Counted from the stretch's first letter, positions 27,307 to 37,492 are shown. The stretch is DNA of 64,000 nucleotides from Dyella psychrodurans (GCF_003363265.1 NZ_QRBF01000001.1:1-64000), one strand, 5' to 3'. Notes: generated from the letters alone by a model not told the origin. Made by a program: numbers and translations.

Positions 27307-28110
27307 TTATCCGAAGCGTCCGGTGATGTAGTCTTCGGTCTGCTTCTTGCCGGGCTTGGTGAAGATTTTTTCGGTGTTGTCGAACTCGATCAGCTCGCCC
27401 AGGTACATGAAGGCGGTGCGGTCGGAGCAACGCGCGGCCTGCTGCATGTTATGGGTGACGATCACGATGGTGTATTCGTGCTTGAGCTCTTCCACGAGCT
27501 GTTCGATGCGACCGGTGGCGATCGGATCGAGCGCGGAGGTCGGTTCGTCCAGCAGAAGCACTTCGGGACGCAGCGCGATTCCGCGCGCGATGCACAGGCG
27601 CTGCTGCTGACCGCCGGACAGACCCAGCGCGCTCTGCTTGAGCTTGTCTTTCACTTCGTCCCACAGCGCCGCGCTGCGCAGGGCCTGCTCGACGCGGATT
27701 TCCATGTCGGCGCGTGAGAGCTTTTCATGGTGACGAATGCCGTAGGCCACGTTCTCGAAAATGGTCATCGGGAAGGGTACGGGTTTCTGGAACACCATGC
27801 CGACCTTGGTGCGCAGACGATTCATCGAATAGTTCGGGTCGAGGATGTTCTCGCCGTCGAGTTCGATGTTGCCCTGGGCCTCCAGCTTCGGATAGATCGC
27901 GTAGATGCGGTTGAAGATGCGAAGCAGGGTGGACTTGCCGCAACCGGACGGCCCGATGATCGCAGTCACCTGCTTCTCGGGAATGTCCATGTTGATGCCT
28001 TTCAGCGCATGGTATCCGTTGTAGTAAAAGTGCACGTCGCGCACTTTGATCTTGGCGGGCGCCGCGGCACCGGTCATGGGCGCCGCAGTGGCGGCGGCGA
28101 GGTCATTCAT
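27307..28110 (-). CDS. pstB: phosphate ABC transporter ATP-binding protein PstB
   Basis: 267 residues. Walker [12 protein letters not shown] (about 51-61), ABC signature [14 protein letters not shown] and Walker [14 protein letters not shown] are complete. It drives phosphate import through PstC-PstA. The start overlaps the end of pstA by 8 nt. An N-terminal Ala-rich extension of about 20 residues precedes the conserved region; a shorter start at Met12 is possible. Confidence 0.95.
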   Translation of the reverse strand: MNDLAAATAAPMTGAAAPAKIKVRDVHFYYNGYHALKGINMDIPEKQVTAIIGPSGCGKSTLLRIFNRIYAIYPKLEAQGNIELDGENILDPNYSMNRLRTKVGMVFQKPVPFPMTIFENVAYGIRHHEKLSRADMEIRVEQALRSAALWDEVKDKLKQSALGLSGGQQQRLCIARGIALRPEVLLLDEPTSALDPIATGRIEQLVEELKHEYTIVIVTHNMQQAARCSDRTAFMYLGELIEFDNTEKIFTKPGKKQTEDYITGRFG

Positions 28111-28969
28111 AACTCACCTTCTTGCGCGAAAACATGATGCGGGTCAGCAGGCTCAGCGCCAGCACGAATAGAGTGATCAGCAGCGCGCCAGCCCACGCGA
28201 TCGCGTGCAGTGCCGGGTCCGGATCGTTGGTGTACTGATAAATCGTCTGCGGCATGCTGGCCATCTTGTCCAGCGGATGGAACGTCATGTACGTATTGCC
28301 GAAAGCGGTGAACAGCAGCGGTGCCGTTTCGCCCGCCAGGCGCGCCAGCGCCAGCAGCACGCCGGTGAGGATGCCCGAGAACGCGGCGCGCATCAGCACC
28401 TGCATGGTGAGCTTCCACTGCGGAATGCCGAGCGACAAGGCCGCTTCACGCAGCGTGCCCGGCACCAGCTGCAGCATCTCGTCGGTGGTGCGCACGATCA
28501 CCGGCAGACCGATCAACGCAAGCGCCACACTGCCGGCGAAGCCAGAGAACGTAATACTCCCGCCGGTAAGCGCCGTGGCTGGAACCACGACGATCACGTA
28601 CACGAACAGACCCAGCACGATCGAAGGTGCGGACAGCAGGATGTCGTTGAGGAAGCGGATCGATGCGCCTAGCCGCGTAGAGCTCGCGTATTCGGCGAGG
28701 TAAGTACCGGCGAGCACGCCGATGGGCGCGCAGATCAGCAACGCCATCAGGTCCATCATCAAGCTGCCCACGATGGCGTTGGACAAGCCACCATCAGCCC
28801 CGTAAGCGGTGATCTTGGTGAAAAGGGTCAGTTTCAGCGCACCGAAACCGTTTTCTGCGGTGATCCAGAGTATCCACACCAGGAAGATCAGGCCGAGCAG
28901 TGTGGCGAATCCGCTAAGGACCAGCGCGATGATGTTGGTGATGCTGCGGCGAGCGTAAATGGCGGACAT
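28103..28969 (-). CDS. pstA: phosphate ABC transporter permease PstA
   Basis: 288 residues with about six transmembrane segments, the first [20 protein letters not shown]. The cytoplasmic EAA-like loop reads [15 protein letters not shown]. It forms the inner-membrane channel with PstC. Its ATG shares one base with the pstC stop (TGATG), indicating tight translational coupling. Confidence 0.94.
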   Translation of the reverse strand: MSAIYARRSITNIIALVLSGFATLLGLIFLVWILWITAENGFGALKLTLFTKITAYGADGGLSNAIVGSLMMDLMALLICAPIGVLAGTYLAEYASSTRLGASIRFLNDILLSAPSIVLGLFVYVIVVVPATALTGGSITFSGFAGSVALALIGLPVIVRTTDEMLQLVPGTLREAALSLGIPQWKLTMQVLMRAAFSGILTGVLLALARLAGETAPLLFTAFGNTYMTFHPLDKMASMPQTIYQYTNDPDPALHAIAWAGALLITLFVLALSLLTRIMFSRKKVSYE

Positions 28970-29940
28970 CAGCGACCCTCCCGGCGAGCCAGCTGTCGCA
29001 ACATCAGGCGTGCGATCAGCAGCACGATGAAGGTCACCACGAAGAGCAGGAAGCCCAGCGCGATCAGCGCGGAACGATGCAGGCCCACCGCTTCGTTGAA
29101 TTCGTTGGCGATGCTCGAGGAGATCGACGTGCCCGGCATCAGCAGCGACGAAGTCAGGTTGTACGAATTGCCCAGCACGAAGGTTACCGCCATGGTTTCA
29201 CCGAGCGCGCGGCCCAGTCCCAGGAAGATACCGCCGATGACCGCCGAGCGGGTATACGGCAGCACGATGTCCCACACCACTTCCCAGGTAGTGGAGCCGA
29301 GTGCGTATGACGACTCCTTGAGACGCGCGGGAACGGTCTGGAATACCTCGCGCATCACCGAGGAGATGAACGGCAGGATCATCACCGCCAGCACGATCCC
29401 CGCGGTGAGCAGGCCCAGGCCCAGCGGCGGCCCCTGGAACAGTGCGCCGATCACCGGAATGTTGCCGAGCGTATCGTTGAGCGTCGGCTCGATGTTCGCC
29501 ATGAACGGCACGAAGACAAACAGGCCCCACATGCCGTAGATGATCGAAGGAATGCCAGCCAGCAATTCGATGGCTGCGCTGACCGGACCGCGCAGCCAAT
29601 TTGGCGCGATCTCGGTGAGGAAGAGGGCAATGCCGAAGCTGATCGGCACCGCGATGACCAGTGCGATCAATGACGTGATCAAGGTACCGGCGATGGGAGC
29701 CAAGGCACCGTATTGATCTTCGACCGGATTCCAGTCGGAGCTGGTGAGAAAATGGAAGCCGTCCTTGAGCAACACATCGCGGCCGCCCCACAGCGTGGAT
29801 AGCGCCGCGCCCAGCAGCGTGGCGAGCACGAACAGCGCGCAGCAGCGAAGCAGGAGACGGAAGATGAGATCGTGACGGGCATCGGCGCGCGAACGATGTT
29901 CGGTATCACGAGCGAGCGGTTCGGCGCTTGTAGCTTGCAT
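28969..29940 (-). CDS. pstC: phosphate ABC transporter permease PstC
   Basis: 323 residues. An N-terminal cytoplasmic stretch is followed by six transmembrane segments; the coupling loop reads SSYALGSTTWEVVWDIVLP. Channel partner of PstA. Separated from pstS by 105 bp containing a strong hairpin, which often allows higher PstS expression than the membrane parts. Confidence 0.94.
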   Translation of the reverse strand: MQATSAEPLARDTEHRSRADARHDLIFRLLLRCCALFVLATLLGAALSTLWGGRDVLLKDGFHFLTSSDWNPVEDQYGALAPIAGTLITSLIALVIAVPISFGIALFLTEIAPNWLRGPVSAAIELLAGIPSIIYGMWGLFVFVPFMANIEPTLNDTLGNIPVIGALFQGPPLGLGLLTAGIVLAVMILPFISSVMREVFQTVPARLKESSYALGSTTWEVVWDIVLPYTRSAVIGGIFLGLGRALGETMAVTFVLGNSYNLTSSLLMPGTSISSSIANEFNEAVGLHRSALIALGFLLFVVTFIVLLIARLMLRQLARREGR

Positions 29941-29973
29941 GCTGAGGCGTTTCCGCGGTGGATTTAATCAGAA

Positions 29974-30004
29974 CGACGCGCGCAACAGACCGTTGCGCGC
30001 GTCG
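29974..30004 (-). terminator. intercistronic hairpin between pstS and pstC
   Basis: A perfect 13-bp GC-rich stem (29974-29986 with 29992-30004) has a 5-nt loop and no T run. In a pst operon such a stem can protect the pstS mRNA 3' end or attenuate downstream genes, giving an excess of the binding protein. Confidence 0.6.
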
Positions 30005-30045
30005 CAAGTCCAAATGCTGTGGCTGTCGTTGCGACAGCGCGCAGC

Positions 30046-31080
30046 TTACATCTTGTATTCGCTGGACCAGTAGCTCTCGATCTGCTGCACCAGCGAGTCG
30101 GGCAGCGGCACATAGGCGAGCGAGCGGGCCGCGTCCTGGCCGTTCGAGTACGCAAACTTGAAGAAGTCGAAGGCAACCTTGGTATTGGAGGCATTCTTCG
30201 GCGTCTTGTACATGATCACCCACGACGTAGCCGTGATCGGCCATGCCTGCGCGCCCGGCGCATTGGTCATCAGCAGGTTGAAGTCCTTGGCGTTCTTCCA
30301 GTCGGCCGTGACGGCGGCAGCCTGGAAGCTGGCGGTGTTGGGTTCGACCACGTTGCCGGCCGCGTTCTTCATCTTCGCGTAGCCGATGTTGTTCTTCAGC
30401 GCGTAGGCGTATTCGACGTAGCCGATCGAGTTCGGGATCTGCTTGATATAAGCGGACACGCCCTCGTTGCCCTTGCCGCCGATACCGGCCGGCCACTGCA
30501 CGGCGGTGCCTTCACCCACCTTGGTCTTCCAATCCGCGCTCACTTTGGAGAGATAGTCGGTGAAGTTGAAGCTGGTGCCCGAGCCATCCGAACGATGCAC
30601 CACCGTGATGCGGCTGCTCGGCAGGTGGACGCTGGGGTTGAGCTTGACGATGGCCGGATCGTTCCAGGTGGTGATCTTGCCGAGGTAGATGTCGGCCAGG
30701 GTGGCGCCGTCGAGCACAAGTGCGCCCGGAGCCACGCCAGCAACGTTGAACGCCGGCACGATGCCGCCGATCACATCCGGGAACTGGCCCAGACCGAACT
30801 TGGCGAGGTCTTCCGGCTTGAGCGGCATGTCGGAGGCGCCGAAATCAACGGTGCCTGCCTTGATCTGGGCGATACCGCCGCCCGAACCGATCGACTGATA
30901 GTTGATGTGGTTGCCGGTTTTCTCGGCGTAAGCGGCGGACCACTTGGAGATGACCGGATACACGAAGCTGGAGCCTGCACCGGTGATGTCGGTGGCTTGC
31001 GCCGTCATGCCGAACATGGACGCGGCGACCGCAATGGCGAGCGTACCGAGGCGAGACGGAAGTTTGAATGAGGTCAACAC
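30046..31080 (-). CDS. pstS: phosphate-binding periplasmic protein PstS
   Basis: 344 residues with a signal peptide ending near AASMFGMTAQA. The mature part begins DITGAGSSFVYPVISKW, and SDMPLKPEDLA and RSDGSGTSFNFTDYL form the phosphate-binding loops. It captures phosphate in the periplasm for PstCAB. The start is GTG 31080 or TTG 31077; AAGGAG lies 5 nt before the first and 8 nt before the second, so TTG is quite possible. A PHO box 88 bp upstream indicates PhoB activation under phosphate limitation. Confidence 0.95.
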   Translation of the reverse strand: MLTSFKLPSRLGTLAIAVAASMFGMTAQATDITGAGSSFVYPVISKWSAAYAEKTGNHINYQSIGSGGGIAQIKAGTVDFGASDMPLKPEDLAKFGLGQFPDVIGGIVPAFNVAGVAPGALVLDGATLADIYLGKITTWNDPAIVKLNPSVHLPSSRITVVHRSDGSGTSFNFTDYLSKVSADWKTKVGEGTAVQWPAGIGGKGNEGVSAYIKQIPNSIGYVEYAYALKNNIGYAKMKNAAGNVVEPNTASFQAAAVTADWKNAKDFNLLMTNAPGAQAWPITATSWVIMYKTPKNASNTKVAFDFFKFAYSNGQDAARSLAYVPLPDSLVQQIESYWSSEYKM

Positions 31081-31167
31081 AGAGGCTCCTTAGGAGGGAA
31101 GTGGCGAGTGGATGCCGTAAGTCCCGTGTATTGCAGGGGCTAGGTGTTGCAATGAGATGAGATGAAT

Positions 31168-31185
31168 ATTTCAGCTTGATGACAG
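31168..31185 (-). promoter_or_regulatory. PHO box (PhoB binding site) for the pst operon
   Basis: On the minus strand CTGTCAT-CAAG-CTGAAAT has two 7-nt half sites 11 bp apart, matching the CTGTCAT repeat consensus in 7 of 7 and 5 of 7 positions. It lies between rnt and pstS, in the -35 position relative to a likely start about 65 nt before pstS. Confidence 0.75.
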
Positions 31186-31198
31186 CCGTAAGTTCTTG

Positions 31199-31858
31199 TC
31201 AGGGAAGGACAGAACCCACACGCTCGAGTTCCAGCACTTCCAGGGCGCGCAAGCGATTGACGATGCGGCAAAAAAGCAAGGCGGTGCGTTCCGCGTCATA
31301 GACAGCGGAATGTGCTTCGCGCGAATCAAATGTATAGCCGGCCGCGAGCACGGCCTTGCTCAATACGGTTTGCCCAAAGGCGAGGCCGCTCAAGGTGGCG
31401 GTGTCGAAGCAACTGAAAGGATGAAACGGATTGCGCTTGTGCCCGACACGGCGCACGGCCGCATTGAGAAAGCCCAGATCGAACGCGGCATTGTGGCCAA
31501 CCAGAATCGCGCGCTGGCATTCGTTCTGCCGGATCGCCAGTCGCACGGGCTGAAATATATGGTCCAGTGCCGACCGCTCGTCGAGCGCACCGCGCAACGG
31601 GTTTTCCGGATCGATGCCAGTGATTTCCAGCGCGCGCGGATCGATGTTCGCGCCAGGGAAGGGTTCGACATGCGTGGAAACGGCAGGATGCGGATACAGA
31701 TGGCCTTCCTGATCCATGCCGATGACCACGACGGCAATTTCCAGCAAGGCATCGCGTTCTGCGTCGAACCCGCCGGTTTCCACGTCTACGACCACCGGCA
31801 GAAAGCCGCGAAAGCGATCGGCCAGTCGGGCCGCCAGGCTGTTGTTGAGTTGCTCCAT
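31199..31858 (-). CDS. rnt: ribonuclease T
   Basis: 219 residues. DEDDh exonuclease motifs: [10 protein letters not shown] (Asp and Glu pair near 24-26), [13 protein letters not shown], and [16 protein letters not shown] with the catalytic His and Asp. RNase T trims tRNA CCA ends and the 3' ends of 5S and 23S rRNA. It lies 118 bp upstream of pstS on the same strand; the PHO box in between suggests pstS has its own promoter. Confidence 0.93.
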   Translation of the reverse strand: MEQLNNSLAARLADRFRGFLPVVVDVETGGFDAERDALLEIAVVVIGMDQEGHLYPHPAVSTHVEPFPGANIDPRALEITGIDPENPLRGALDERSALDHIFQPVRLAIRQNECQRAILVGHNAAFDLGFLNAAVRRVGHKRNPFHPFSCFDTATLSGLAFGQTVLSKAVLAAGYTFDSREAHSAVYDAERTALLFCRIVNRLRALEVLELERVGSVLP

Positions 31859-31894
31859 CGGTAAAGCATATCAGTCGAACTAAGGTTTAGATCT

Positions 31895-31940
31895 TGCCCT
31901 CATCGTCCTCGTGGCGCGCTCCGCGTGGACGATGAGGGCA
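31895..31940. repeat. inverted repeat downstream of divergent promoters (REP-like)
   Basis: A 14-bp perfect inverted repeat (31895-31908 with 31927-31940) encloses 18 bp between the divergent rnt and porin genes. The arm CCCTCATCGTCC resembles the arms of the elements at 26395 and 63789. It is not placed as a terminator for either gene. Confidence 0.5.
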
Positions 31941-31988
31941 GGCGCTTGTGCCCCAGTACCTTACCGACCGTATGGTTTTGTCTTCGTT

Positions 31989-32006
31989 CTGTCACATAAC
32001 ATCCAT
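31989..32006 (+). promoter_or_regulatory. possible PHO box upstream of the porin gene
   Basis: CTGTCAC-ATAA-CATCCAT has the two-half-site spacing of a PHO box; the first half matches CTGTCAT in 6 of 7 positions, the second in 4 of 7. It lies 104 bp before the porin start. The match is modest and could be chance. Confidence 0.3.
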
Positions 32007-32110
32007 CTAACGGTAAAGCTGCCGCTAGATCATGCCGCCAACCCGCAGGCCACTCCAGGGGAAGTGACTTGGGAAGCCATTGCGGTTTCATTGATAGCGG
32101 AGATAACAAC

Positions 32111-33799
32111 ATGCGTTCCAAGATGCTCACGGTGGCCATCGCTGCCGGTTTGGGCTTGACCAGCGTTACGGCTGTGTCGGCACAGACGACCTCTAACAAG
32201 AAAGTGACCGTTAGTGCCTCCGAACTGGCACAGATGAAGGCCGAGATCGCAGCACTGGAGCAGAAGGTTCAGGACCTCGAGTCGCAGTCGGCGGCCCAGA
32301 CCGAAGCGCAGACGCAGACCGCGCAGGCTGTGCAGGCCACTCAGGCTCAGGTGGCGGCCACCCAGACGCAGGTGCAGGCAGCTGCGACGCAGATCAAGAC
32401 CGGCGACACCCTGGGTGGCACCGGCGGCGTGAAGTGGACCTTCGGCGGCTTCCTGGCGGCTGAATCGGCGTACCGCTCGCGCGACACGGCCGATGACGTG
32501 GCCACCAAGTTCACCGCCATCCCGTTCCTGGGCGGTACGAGCACCGCGCCGATCAACACCAGCAGCGGCGCTACCACCAGCTACCCGGTCACCAACGCCA
32601 AGAACGATCAGTTCCTCTACAGCGCGCGCCAGAGCCGTCTGTCGATCAAGGCTGAGGGCGACATCAACGACTCTACCCATGTGACGGGCTACTACGAGAC
32701 GGACTTCCTCGGTGGCGCCCAGACGGCGAACATGAACGAGAGCAACTCGTTCAACCTGCGTGTCCGTCAGTTGTGGAGCAGTGTGGATTGGAACGACTAC
32801 GGCCTGCATGTGTTGGCCGGTCAGGCCTGGTCGCTGCTGACCCTCGACAGCGTGGGTATCACCCCGCTGAAGGAAGTGCTGCCTCCCACCATCGACGCGC
32901 AATATAACGTGGGCTTCACGTGGGCTCGCCAGACCCAGCTGCGCATCGTCAAGGACTGGAACAAGGTGTGGTGGTTGGGCCTGTCGGTGGAAAATCCGCA
33001 GACGGCCGGCATCGGTTCCCTGGCTGGTACGGGCACCAAGAACTATGCGACGACGACGGCTACGGTCCAGGCCGGTTCTCTGTATGACACCTTGAATACG
33101 GTGTCGATCAACCAGATTCCGGACATCATCGTGAAGGGTGCGGCTGATCCGGGTTGGGGTCACTACGAACTGTTCGGCATTTCGCGCCAGTTCACGACCC
33201 GCGTGACCCCGCTGACTGCCAACGGCGGCCCTGCCGCTACCACCAATCAGACCGCGCATGGCGAAGGCTTTGGTTTCGGCATGGTGTTGCCGCTGGTTCC
33301 GAAGGTCCTGGACTTCCAGCTTTCGGGCATGAGCGGCAAGGGCATCGGCCGTTACGGCACCGCTGGCCTGAACGACATTACGTACAACACGAACGGCGCT
33401 CCGCATCCGCTGAAGGAAAACATGGCGCTCGGCACGCTGACCTGGCATGCCACGGACTCCCTCGATGTGTACGCCACCGCTGGCCGCGAACAACAGGACA
33501 GCTACCTGACCTCCGGCGTGAACGGCAAGCCGCTCGGTTATGGCGCCGCTGCCCTCGGTTACAACAACAGCGAATGCTTGGTCTACGGTGCGGCCACCGA
33601 TTGCACGGGCCAGACCCGCAGCGTCAAGGAGCAGACGATCGGCTTCTGGTGGAAGTTCTACCAGGGCAAGTTCGGCCGAGTGCAGTTCGGTACGCAGTTC
33701 TCGCACGCCTCGCGCCAGCTGTTCACGGACGTCAACAGCAACGCTCCGAGCGCTCAGGACAACATGTTCTTCACCAGCTTCCGTTACTACCCGTTCTGA
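32111..33799 (+). CDS. outer membrane porin with N-terminal coiled coil (DcaP-like architecture)
   Basis: 562 residues from ATG 32111. A signal peptide (AIAAGLGLTSVTAVSAQ) is followed by a coiled coil of about 70 residues rich in Gln and Ala (ELAQMKAEIAALEQKVQDLE), then a beta-barrel-like domain starting VKWTFGGFLAAESAY. It ends in FRYYPF, the C-terminal Phe signal for barrel insertion by BAM. The coiled coil before the barrel is the layout of DcaP-type trimeric porins. The substrate cannot be read from sequence. Its place next to the pst operon and a possible PHO box suggest anion or phosphate uptake, which is inference. The start codon follows GGAGATAACAAC. A strong terminator ends the gene. 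Confidence 0.75.
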   Translation: MRSKMLTVAIAAGLGLTSVTAVSAQTTSNKKVTVSASELAQMKAEIAALEQKVQDLESQSAAQTEAQTQTAQAVQATQAQVAATQTQVQAAATQIKTGDTLGGTGGVKWTFGGFLAAESAYRSRDTADDVATKFTAIPFLGGTSTAPINTSSGATTSYPVTNAKNDQFLYSARQSRLSIKAEGDINDSTHVTGYYETDFLGGAQTANMNESNSFNLRVRQLWSSVDWNDYGLHVLAGQAWSLLTLDSVGITPLKEVLPPTIDAQYNVGFTWARQTQLRIVKDWNKVWWLGLSVENPQTAGIGSLAGTGTKNYATTTATVQAGSLYDTLNTVSINQIPDIIVKGAADPGWGHYELFGISRQFTTRVTPLTANGGPAATTNQTAHGEGFGFGMVLPLVPKVLDFQLSGMSGKGIGRYGTAGLNDITYNTNGAPHPLKENMALGTLTWHATDSLDVYATAGREQQDSYLTSGVNGKPLGYGAAALGYNNSECLVYGAATDCTGQTRSVKEQTIGFWWKFYQGKFGRVQFGTQFSHASRQLFTDVNSNAPSAQDNMFFTSFRYYPF

Positions 33800-33858
33800 T
33801 CGGTGGGACACGAATAGCTGCAACAGTTATCGGAATGGAGTTCGACCTAAGGATGGAA

Positions 33859-33890
33859 AAACGGCGGGCCTATGCCCGCCGTTTGTTTTT
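33859..33890 (+). terminator. Rho-independent terminator of the porin gene
   Basis: An 11-bp perfect stem (33859-33869 with 33874-33884) is followed by GTTTTT. It lies 60 bp after the porin stop and 16 bp before the convergent nth stop. Confidence 0.85.
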
Positions 33891-33905
33891 CTGCGCCAGA
33901 AAAAA

Positions 33906-34544
33906 TTATGCTGAAGGTGTCTTGTCGCGATAACGGCAGAGATCGCGAATCACGCAGTTCGGACAATCCGGCTTGCGGGCCTTGCATACGTAACGGCCGT
34001 GCAGGATCAGCCAGTGGTGCGCGTCCTGCTTGAACTCGGCGGGCACGACTTTCTCAAGCTTGTCCTCGACGGCGCGAACATCTTTGCCGGGCGCCAGTCC
34101 GGTGCGGTTGGCAACGCGAAAAATGTGTGTGTCGACGGCGATCGTGGCGTGGCCAAACGCGGTGTTGAGCACGACGTTGGCGGTCTTGCGGCCCACGCCT
34201 GGCAATGCTTCCAGCGCTTCCCGGTTGTCCGGAACTCCGCCGCCGTACTGCTCGATCAGGATGCGGCAGAGTGCAATGACGTTTTTCGCCTTCGCGTTGA
34301 ACAGGCCGATGGTGTTGATGTAGCGCTTGAGCTTCTCTTCGCCGAGATCGAGCATGGCTTGCGGCGTATTCGCCACCGGATAGAGCTTGCGCGTTGCCTT
34401 GTTGACGCCCACATCGGTGGCCTGCGCCGACAGCACCACGGCGACGAGCAATTCGAAAGGCGTTTCATAGAGCAATTCGGTCGTCGGACGCGGGTTGAGT
34501 TCACGCAGGCGGGTGAACAGTTCGACGATGTCGGCTCGCTTCAC
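33906..34544 (-). CDS. nth: endonuclease III (DNA glycosylase/AP lyase)
   Basis: 212 residues. The helix-hairpin-helix [12 protein letters not shown] contains the catalytic Lys, and the catalytic Asp is in [11 protein letters not shown]. The C-terminal cysteine cluster ([17 protein letters not shown]) binds a 4Fe-4S cluster. The enzyme removes oxidised pyrimidines in base excision repair. Its start overlaps the preceding rnfB-like gene by 4 nt, the common rnfB-nth pairing. Confidence 0.95.
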   Translation of the reverse strand: MKRADIVELFTRLRELNPRPTTELLYETPFELLVAVVLSAQATDVGVNKATRKLYPVANTPQAMLDLGEEKLKRYINTIGLFNAKAKNVIALCRILIEQYGGGVPDNREALEALPGVGRKTANVVLNTAFGHATIAVDTHIFRVANRTGLAPGKDVRAVEDKLEKVVPAEFKQDAHHWLILHGRYVCKARKPDCPNCVIRDLCRYRDKTPSA

Positions 34545-35149
34545 GCCTTGGGCTCCTGTTTTTTGGCTTTTGCGCGTGCCAGTGCATCCAGCACGCTTTG
34601 GCTTGCGCTGTGAACCTGCGCCTTGCGCGTGAGCAGCTCGGCTTCGCGCTGTGCTTGTTGCGTAGCAAGCCGGGCTTCGCGGCGCTGAAAGTGCATGCGC
34701 GCCGCGTCGGCGCAGGCGGGATCGTCGGCCTGTGCCATGGGCATGGCTTCAAGCACGATGCAATCCACGGGGCAGGCCGGTACGCAACGTTCGCATCCGG
34801 TGCAATCTTGCGCGATGACAGTATGCATCAGCTTGTTGGCGCCGACGATCGCATCGACGGGGCATACCTGGATGCACTTGGTGCAACCGATGCAATCGGC
34901 CTCGACAATACGCGCAAGCGTGCGCGGCTTCTCGACACCGTTTTCCGGATTCAGCGGTATCGGTGGACGTCCAAGGAGCGCAGCGAGCTTCGCCACGCCT
35001 GCGCTCCCTCCAGGCGGACACTGGTTGATATCCGCTTCACCGTTTGCGATCGCTTCGGCGTAAGGCCGACAACCGTGATAGCCGCATTGCTCGCATTGCG
35101 TTTGCGGGAGCAGGGCATCGATGCGGTCGGCGAGCGAGCTCATACGCAA
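34541..35149 (-). CDS. rsxB: RnfB/RsxB-like ferredoxin
   Basis: 202 residues. The N-terminal [16 protein letters not shown] motif binds one Fe-S cluster; two ferredoxin motifs ([16 protein letters not shown] and [16 protein letters not shown]) follow, then a charged helical tail. The usual N-terminal membrane helix of RnfB is missing and no rnfA, C, D, G or E genes are next to it. It is therefore a soluble, stand-alone RnfB-type protein, possibly delivering electrons to Fe-S enzymes such as the co-encoded endonuclease III. The electron partner is unknown. Confidence 0.85.
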   Translation of the reverse strand: MRMSSLADRIDALLPQTQCEQCGYHGCRPYAEAIANGEADINQCPPGGSAGVAKLAALLGRPPIPLNPENGVEKPRTLARIVEADCIGCTKCIQVCPVDAIVGANKLMHTVIAQDCTGCERCVPACPVDCIVLEAMPMAQADDPACADAARMHFQRREARLATQQAQREAELLTRKAQVHSASQSVLDALARAKAKKQEPKA

Positions 35150-35164
35150 AGATCGCGTGACCGG

Positions 35165-37264
35165 TCAGCGCACCGTCGCGCCCGGCCTGGCACCCTGGTC
35201 CGCATCCAGAAGGAACAGATCGCCGCCACCGTCGCCGGCGGAAAGGATCATGCCTTCGGAAAGGCCAAAGCGCATCTTGCGAGGCGCAAGGTTGGCGATG
35301 AAGACCACGTTGCGGCCGATCAGTTTTTCCGGCTCGCCGTAGGCCGCGCGAATACCAGAGAAAATCTGACGCTTGCCAAGCGGGCCGGCATCCAGTTCGA
35401 AGCGAAGCAACTTGTCCGAGCCATCCACGAATTCGCAGGCGAGCACTTTGCCGACGCGCAGGTCGAGCTTGGCGAAGTCGTCGATGCCAATGGTGGCGGT
35501 GTCTGGTGTGGCGGCGGGAGTGGCGTTGTCGGTCATGCGCTTGCTTTCGTTCTTGGCGGTTTTTTTGGAGACGCTGGCAGGCTCAGGTGTGGCCGTCAGC
35601 GATTCTTTCGAGTTTTCGACCATCGCTTCGATGCGCTTGGGGTCGATGCGCGAGAGCAACGGCTCGAAACTTCGAATCGTGTGGTTGTGGAGGGTGGCGC
35701 AGGCCGAATCGAAGTCGGCGATGGGCGCGGCGAGGAACTGTTCTGCTGCTTCCACGGTGGCAGGAAGCACCGGCTTCAGCAAGCCGCCGAGCAGACGGAA
35801 CGCGGCCAGCGAGAACGAGCACACCTGGTGCAGTTCTTCGCGCTGGGTTTCGTCTTTCGCCATCACCCAGGGTGCCTTGGCGGCGATGTGTCCGTTGACC
35901 AGGTCGGCGATCAACACGAAACGGCGCATGGCTTCGGCAAATTCGCCGGCTTCGTAGAGCGCTGGTACGCCTTCGTAGTGCGAAATCAGCACGCGCCAGA
36001 GTTCGTTCTGTTCTTCCGAAAACTGCGACGACAGTCGACCGTCGAAGAATTTTTGCACGAAGCCCGCCGTGCGGCTGGCGATGTTCACCCACTTGCCGAT
36101 CAGGTGCGAGTTGACGCGCTCCTCGAACGCCTTGAGGTCGAGGTCGACGTCCACCGGCGTATCGCTGAGCATGGTGGCGAAGTAGTAGCGCAGGAATTCC
36201 GGATGCAATCCGGCATCCAGGTAGGTGCGCGCCTGGATGAACGTGCCGCGCGACTTGGACATCTTCGCGCCGTTGACGGTGAGATAACCGTTGACGTGAA
36301 GCGCGGTCGGCGTGCGGAACTTCGCACCATGCAGCATCGCCGGCCAGAACAGGCCGTGGAAGTTGATGATGTCCTTGCCGATGAAGTGGTGCAACTCCGT
36401 GCTGCTGTCGGGCGCGAGGAAATCCTCGAACTTGAGATCCGTCTTGTTGCACAGGTTCTTGAAGCTGGCGAGGTAGCCGACCGGCGCGTCCAGCCACACA
36501 TAGAAGAACTTGCCGGGCGCGTCGGGGATCGGAAAACCGAAATACGGCGCGTCGCGGGAGATGTCCCAATCCTTCAGGCCGCCGTCCAGCCATTCCTTGA
36601 GTTTGGCGACGACGCCGGCGTTGGCCACCGGCGCGCCATCGGTCAGCTTGCCGGCGAACCAACCGTGCAGCAGCGCCTCGAACTTGCTCAGCTCGAAAAA
36701 GTAATGTTCCGAGTCGCGCAGTATCGGCGTGGCGCCGGACATCACCGAGTAAGGATTGATCAAGTCGGTGGGCGCATACGTGGCGCCGCAGTTTTCGCAG
36801 TTGTCGCCGTACTGATCGGGCGTGCCGCAATTGGGACACACGCCCTTGATGTAGCGGTCGGGCAGGAACATCTGCTTTTCCGGATCGAAAAGCTGCTGGA
36901 TGCTGCGGCGGGCGATGTAGCCGCTATCGCGCAAGCGCGTGTAGATGAGCGACGCCAGCTCGCGGTTCTCGTCCGAATGCGTGGTGTAGTAGTTGTCGTA
37001 GCTGAAGTGGAAATCGGCGAAGTCGGCCTCATGGCTGGCACGGATGCCGTCGATGAAAGCCTCCGGCGAAACACCCGCTTTCTCCGCGGCCAGCATGATC
37101 GGCGTGCCGTGCGCGTCGTCCGCCGCCACGAAATACACCTCGTTGCCCATCATCCGTTGTGCGCGGACCCAGATATCGGTCTGGATGTAGCCCAACATGT
37201 GGCCCAGGTGCAGCGGGCCGTTGGCGTAGGGCAGGGCGTGGGTGACGAGTAGGCGTCGGGACAT
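35165..37264 (-). CDS. metG: methionyl-tRNA synthetase
   Basis: 699 residues from ATG 37264. The N-terminus has the class I HIGH-type motif HLGHMLG, a zinc knuckle around CPNCGTPDQYGDNCENC, and the KMSKS loop (GAKMSKSRGTF). The C-terminal EMAP/Trbp111-like domain starts near the sequence IDDFAKLDLRVGKVL and serves dimerisation and tRNA binding. It charges tRNA-Met in the cytoplasm. A Lys/Ala-rich linker joins the two parts. Confidence 0.96.
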   Translation of the reverse strand: MSRRLLVTHALPYANGPLHLGHMLGYIQTDIWVRAQRMMGNEVYFVAADDAHGTPIMLAAEKAGVSPEAFIDGIRASHEADFADFHFSYDNYYTTHSDENRELASLIYTRLRDSGYIARRSIQQLFDPEKQMFLPDRYIKGVCPNCGTPDQYGDNCENCGATYAPTDLINPYSVMSGATPILRDSEHYFFELSKFEALLHGWFAGKLTDGAPVANAGVVAKLKEWLDGGLKDWDISRDAPYFGFPIPDAPGKFFYVWLDAPVGYLASFKNLCNKTDLKFEDFLAPDSSTELHHFIGKDIINFHGLFWPAMLHGAKFRTPTALHVNGYLTVNGAKMSKSRGTFIQARTYLDAGLHPEFLRYYFATMLSDTPVDVDLDLKAFEERVNSHLIGKWVNIASRTAGFVQKFFDGRLSSQFSEEQNELWRVLISHYEGVPALYEAGEFAEAMRRFVLIADLVNGHIAAKAPWVMAKDETQREELHQVCSFSLAAFRLLGGLLKPVLPATVEAAEQFLAAPIADFDSACATLHNHTIRSFEPLLSRIDPKRIEAMVENSKESLTATPEPASVSKKTAKNESKRMTDNATPAATPDTATIGIDDFAKLDLRVGKVLACEFVDGSDKLLRFELDAGPLGKRQIFSGIRAAYGEPEKLIGRNVVFIANLAPRKMRFGLSEGMILSAGDGGGDLFLLDADQGARPGATVR

Positions 37265-37403
37265 GGTTTCGGCGCTGGCTGGAGAGCTGCGCATTATGAC
37301 ACGACGGACGCGGCCTCCTCGCCGTTACGCAGCTGGTCTCATTTCCGCCATCGGTGCCAGAGCGTTAGGGCCAGACCGCGTACATAAGCAGGGCTGGCAT
37401 GCC

Positions 37404-37426
37404 GCGATTCCTATCCCTGGAATCGC
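37404..37426 (-). terminator. possible terminator hairpin after the phosphoesterase gene
   Basis: An 8-bp perfect stem (37404-37411 with 37419-37426) lies 67 bp downstream of the phosphoesterase stop, within the 228-bp gap before metG. No T run follows, so termination would be weak or Rho-dependent. Nothing else is recognised in this gap. Confidence 0.35.
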
Positions 37427-37492
37427 AGCACACCGTCGTTTGTGGCTTCATCCATGTCACGTCGAGATGCCAGTGAAGTGTTGCTCAGGTCA

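Noticed and set aside
34598-37252. 884-codon frame antisense to metG
   Set aside because: Mirror of metG codon use; metG carries all family motifs.
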